This document shows positions 49,001 to 55,000 of a stretch of 64,000 bases of DNA, piece by piece. Source of the DNA: Notospermus geniculatus (Eukaryota; Nemertea; Pilidiophora; Heteronemertea; Lineidae); assembly GCA_002633025.1 (NCBI GenBank), contig NMRB01001603.1:29511-93510 (forward strand), given 5' to 3'. The position numbers and the translations under genes are program-made. The stretch's first letter is position 1; the number at the start of each line of letters is the position of its first letter. The notes beneath the pieces are model-generated. The model was not told where the DNA came from. It did no database searches and was given only the letters and a program-made list of their open reading frames with translations.

Positions 49001-52000
49001 TTACCACAGGGGTGCCCTGATAAACAAATCTGAGATAAATATTCCACTTGGACAGGATCCATACAATCTGCCCACAAGACACATGAGACTGGTGTTTACA
49101 TCAACTGAAGGCAGACCACCCAGATGCATATTATAAAGTTATTTGGAGAGAGTCGAGATATGGCCGTAGTACTCTTCACACACAGAAAGGTACACATAGG
49201 TTGTATAGGTAAAAAGATGTGAAGGTGTAAATAGCCCACATTCTGAGTTGTGCTCTTAGTAAAAGAAGGATGTACACCCATAGCCTCATTGGTGGGATCC
49301 TTTCCTCTTAGTTCCCAAGAAAAGCAATATTGATAAAGTTTAGTTAAAATTACCATTGCCCGTGTGGAAAGTAGTTTTTAACCTTGTGACATCAGGAAAC
49401 TTAAGGCCGATAATTTCCAGACAAAATACAAGGCTTACTTTTCCTTTAAAACTCAATACGAGGCCTGTTCATCTTTAAAGTCTGCATTTTATGCCTACTA
49501 AATTCTGCCAAGAGTAAAAGTTACAAGGCAGTTCATATAAAAGTTTACTTGACAAAGAGGAAGGCTGGACCAATTGTTACAGCATCCTAAACAGAAGATA
49601 GCCCACCAGTCGTCATGGAGACAGCCATGCTAAAGAATTCAACGTATATCGGCTGCTTCTGGTCTTTATTCAAAGTTGTATTTTGTTCCACAGCCACACT
49701 TTGCTAAAACAAAGAACGTGTGGGTCAAAGTAGAGCATTGTTGAAGCCAACCTACAGCACCTTTTCCTCGCTGAAGCCAGCTACATGCTGACAATCTACC
49801 TGAGGACCTCCAGCTCGATGAGATAAAACATTGGCCAAGGTGAGCTGAGCCATGGCCAACACTCGGAGTTCTCGGCTTCTTCAGTACCTGTCATGCCTGT
49901 GGAAGAATACCTAAGAATCTTACTACTACAAGAAGAGGGCATGATTAACCATTTAACAACAACGACAAAACTGAAGGAGCTGAAGGTCTTGCTATGGTTT
50001 GAACCTTCCTCAACTGGCTTGTTGAAGCGGTCTGAAGGGGCAAGGCGTCCTGGGCCATGTCAGTTGAAAATTTTCTAATTCTGTCTAAGTAGCCTCTGCT
50101 GTCCACGTCCCATGTCAAATTTGATTCTTAAAGATATTTGGCTTCAGCAGCACTAAAGAAGCCAACAACATGGTTTGACCTCATCACCGATCAACCACCC
50201 AGTTAACCAGATAAATTATGGAATAATTCAAAGGATTAAAGACTATCTTTTAGAAAGTAAACTGAGGAATAGCTTTTACAGCTTTATAAATGCAATTCTG
50301 GGGGGGGGGGGGGGACTCGGCTTCTTCAGTACCTGTCATGCCTGTGGAAGAATACCTAAGAATCTTACTACTACAAGAAGAGGGCATGATTAACCATTTA
50401 ACAACAAAACTGAAGGAGCTGAAGGTCTTGCTATGGTTTGAACCTTCCTCAACTGGCTTGTTGAAGCGGTCTGAAGGGGTAAGGCCTGGGCCATGTCAGT
50501 TGAAGATTTCTAATTCTGTCTAAGTAGCCTCTGCTGTCCACGTCCCATGTCAAATTTGGTTCTTAAAGATATTTGGCTTCAGCAGCACTAAAGAAGCCAA
50601 CAACATGGTTTGACCTCATCACCGATCAACCATCCAGTTAACCAGATAACTTATGGAATAAATTCAAAGACTATTGTTTAGAAAGAAAATTTGGAATAGC
50701 TTTTACAGCTTTATAAATGCAATTCTGGGGGGGGGGGGAGTTTAAGTCAACAGGAGGAGATAATCTCCTTCTGGTCTAAATTATATCATTTATTGCAAGC
50801 TGGGCGCCTCTAGAAACAGAGTATCAAGATCTTCCAAAGAAAAAATCAGAAGGAAGTTACTGGCTTAGTCGTAACTGTCTGGTTTAGAGATGCCTAAGGT
50901 CAAAGTGAAGTCAGCGAACTGATCAGCAGTTCAAATGGCGACTTCTCCTTTTAGCTGGTTGTTTGCATTGCTTCAGTTCCCGGCGTCCATGGTGGTATAG
51001 CCTAAATTGAATAATAGTACTCCTCAGGAACTGGCCAAGGGGCAAAAACTATTCGACAAAATGACCCTCCTTTGTGATGGAGATGAAAGGCCCAAAATTT
51101 GTGTGTGGCCCGCCGTGCCAAAGTGGACATCCATTGTCTGCGGATCAGTAATATTCACTGCCTGATTCTATTGCGAGACACCATTTGTCAGGTGACAGTT
51201 TCACAGTCGTCGGATTGTCCTATATCCCATGATGACATGGGGGCAAATACAACCCTTTCTTGAAGATGGGGATTTGGCCTAGTGGTTGAGGCATGCTGCC
51301 CCTGAGTGCTGGCGATTGATGCCTTATGCGAGGGTCCGAGGGTTCGAGTCAGGTAGGAAGCTATGTCTTCCACCTTACATGCCTTAGACACCTCATATTA
51401 TTTCATGCCCTTTCTTTCTCGAAGGCGAGAAATTTAAGTATTAGAATGAACTCTATCAAATACTGGTGTTGAGTAGGCCTCTTGAGCTGGTGATTTTACC
51501 AGGATGATCAAGTGATGAGTTTAGGCCTCACTGATCGGCAGAAAGCAGACTTGTTGGTATCACACAACTGTTCAACCAAGATTGAGCAGTCGAGTGAAGG
51601 AGCGTATACTAGCAGAAGGCGTGCATACAAGCAGCCTTCCACAAGAAATCATCAGTTCAAAACTTCAGTTCCCCATCAAAATAACAGACAAGAATGAAGA
51701 ACATTTTGAATGCGAAGATGGACCAAACATAAAAGATATAAAAGGGAGACAAAGTGTTCCTTGTTGCACTATCTACGAGCCCATGTCTATATTGGGACCC
51801 TCCATTATCTCAAGAGTTGGGGAAACGGGGCAATTTCTATGAAAAATACGGGATAATATTGTGAAAGGAAACACAGCTTTTAAGGTTTTAAGGAAGGCAA
51901 AATGGACGAGTCCGGGTCTGGTAGATATTTCAATGACATTATTACAGGGTCCATTGGACAGTATGGAGCCCTATGACAAGATCTGACATTGTATCACATT

Positions 52001-55000
52001 CAGTCAAGTATAAGTAAAGTTGTCTCCAAATTTCGCAAAGGGGCAGTTTGTTTTCGTCAATTGAGGAATCCGAGTTGTGATCCTTGAGAAAATGGAGCAA
52101 CCTATGAAGCTGCAAATAGCAGTGACTATTCTGTACAGCACAACAAATAATCCCTGCAATTTGCAAGTGCAAAGCTTTTTCCGTTTTCCCAAGGATCACA
52201 ACTCAGATATTCCTCAAGTGATGAAAATGAACAGCCTCTTTGGTGGACTACCCGAGTAGCATAACTCAGATAGCTGAATTTTGCAAGTACGCTGAAATTA
52301 TCGACACAACTTGACATAATGATTGTCAAAGTGACCGCAATCCAACAGATCCTTTCGTTGATCTCTTCCAATGAGTTACCGATTCCCAACTGTGAGCGAT
52401 ACAACACCTCTACTCCGTGACTGCTTGTTGCAGTGAAATTATGATACCAACTATCAACTGACGGGTTTTCAGGCTTTCAGCCAAGGATAACACACAGGGA
52501 AGTCTCCAGTAACTTCATTGTCAACAAAAAAGTCAGACCACCAACTGTTCTGCCAAGCACAGAACCCTAGGATGCCATTAGTGTTCAGCAGTAAAGAGAT
52601 GGAACAAGAGGACTATGTGCCGACTTCTCAGCTGACATACCTAACTTTTCCAGTACCGGTGTAACGTTTTTCAGTGTGGCCATTTTTCTGTGTGATTCCC
52701 ATTGTTTGGAACACACTGGGAAACAGACTCACTGTTTCTCTGTGTATTGCTCATTGTCAAGTCTCCGCTTATTCCGTCAATCTATTGTAATGTCACACTG
52801 GCACACGGGCCTCACTCAAAAACGTTACACCGGTACATAAAATTGGTGAATACAGGAAATACACCAACAGCTTACGAAAAATTGTTCTCAGAAGACTCAG
52901 TTTTGAATACAGGATCAAGGAGGGAATCCCGGTAACTGCTAGGATCGCAGAGTGATACCACGGCCCGTATTCTAGAATGCTCCTTTAGCGTTAAGGGAGC
53001 CTTTAAGTCAATCTTTAGTTAACTTTTATCAAGAACCAACCTTTATCTAGAAACAAAAGGCGCCTTTAGGTACCTTCCTTTAGCAAAGGTTGGGTCATTT
53101 CAAGAACCTTCCTTCATTACAGGAAATGCTTTGCCTTAGAGACGCCTTTAAATGTATGGTTGGTCTTGGGTATCCGACTTTGTGGTAAAGGACGACCTTA
53201 ACTTCAGAGAAGTTAAATGTGTGGTTCTTGAATACCATTTGGTAAAGGAGCCTTTAGCAAAGGAACTCCTTAGTAAAGGAAGTCCCTATAAAGGTCTACT
53301 TCAGGCCTATTTAAAGGAGGGTTTAAGAATATGGGCCGAGGTAGGCCGAAACCAGTCCAAGTGTGTCCTAACGCCAAACTATTTTAAGAGTGAAGAATTC
53401 TTCAGCGATTAGCAGATTGAAGTTTACAGCCACAGGATTCTTTGGATGATCAACATACAGATACATAACTGAACAACATTTACCTTTACGTGTTACACAA
53501 GGTTCTGAACACCGGCTGAAGGAATGTAGGTCTTTTTTTCCCAAATATAAACTTGGACATACCGGACTACATACCACACACAGACTTGATAAACATATAT
53601 AAGGATCTAGATCCACAAAATGAATTAATATTTATGACATAAGCATAAATACTGGATGACACAGAGCTGCTTTCTGTGTACAAGTGTGAACGGATGGCAA
53701 GGATCCACTGGAAGTAACAACCTTAAGTCAGCAGCCATATAAAAATACTGCCAGAACTTAAGTAAAAATACTGCCAGAACTTAAGTAAAAATACTGCCAG
53801 AACTTAAGTAAGGATGCAAATAACATGGCTAATAGAACATCTTATACACAATATACCTCACATACAGGAACGTAACCCAAGTACATTTTTTAATAAATCA
53901 TTTCCAACTAAATTAGGTCATCGTTGTCAACACCGAGGTCCAAATCCACCAAGGTCATTCTTCTGAAAGGAATCTGGGCTATGGACATAAACACCCACTT
54001 TCTTCCATCTGAATGGACCATTATTACAAGCGCATAACACTATCAAAATTTTTTCCATCACCATTATACCAGTGGCCTGGAGTGCCACAAACAGAAAAAA
54101 ACGCTGCTGCCGTCCAACATGCATTCACAGATAGCAAGAAAATAACTGGAGATATAGTGGTAGAATGCCGGTCATTCAGTTGTGTCTCATTACCCATTAT
54201 GGCTGAAGGCATCATCCGCTAGAAAAAATCAGTTATTGAATTGAAAATCCAAATGCAGCCAAGTGATGCCAATTTGCAGATGAGGTCCCGGTTTTGTACA
54301 ATGTAAGCATGCCAGCATCATTTGGTTGACAAACGAACTGAAAAGTTTGAAGGTACGCTTTTGATAATTCTAGGTGATGTTCATTAAAGCGACCAATTTT
54401 TAACTACCCATTCCAGATTACAGAACTGCATGACCAGTGTAAAATGGGGGACCCAATTAACAGGAGTTCCCATTGGAAAACTGTGATTACAACATAAACT
54501 GTACTTCCACCTATCCCAAACCCACCAAAACCCCAGTTTTTTTGCGTGTACACCTATTTATTGCCGTGTCTAATAGACCCGTGTTTGAAAACCCCATGAT
54601 TATTAGACCCGCCGAGCTCGCCGGGGCAAATTCAGACATGTGTGTCACCTAGGCTTTTAGACTGGTGTAAGCACAATAAACTCGGCAATTACTCGTTATC
54701 AAACCCGGCGACAGATGGCGCGGTGTGTTGCGTATTGCTCATGAAATTTGAACAGCAAGCATGACCTCTCTCGCCGTGTTTAGTAACTAATGAAATGTAC
54801 TGAAAATAGGTGTAAGCGCGTGGCGGTGTTTTTCAAGCACGGGGAAGACCCGTGTCTCAAAAACCCCACCAATTTGGGATACGTAAAACTAAGGCTTGTA
54901 ATTAGAATATAGATACTTACGGGACATATATGGGATGGTCTGGCCCAAGCAATTTTGATCCTTCCCAAAAGCAGTCTAAAGGTGTGATGATGACGCATGG

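Noticed and set aside
48963-49082. Possible extra Patched exon (a minus-strand frame with an AG acceptor near 49060)
   Set aside because: The residues do not match any part of Patched, and exon 5 to 6a already joins in phase without it.
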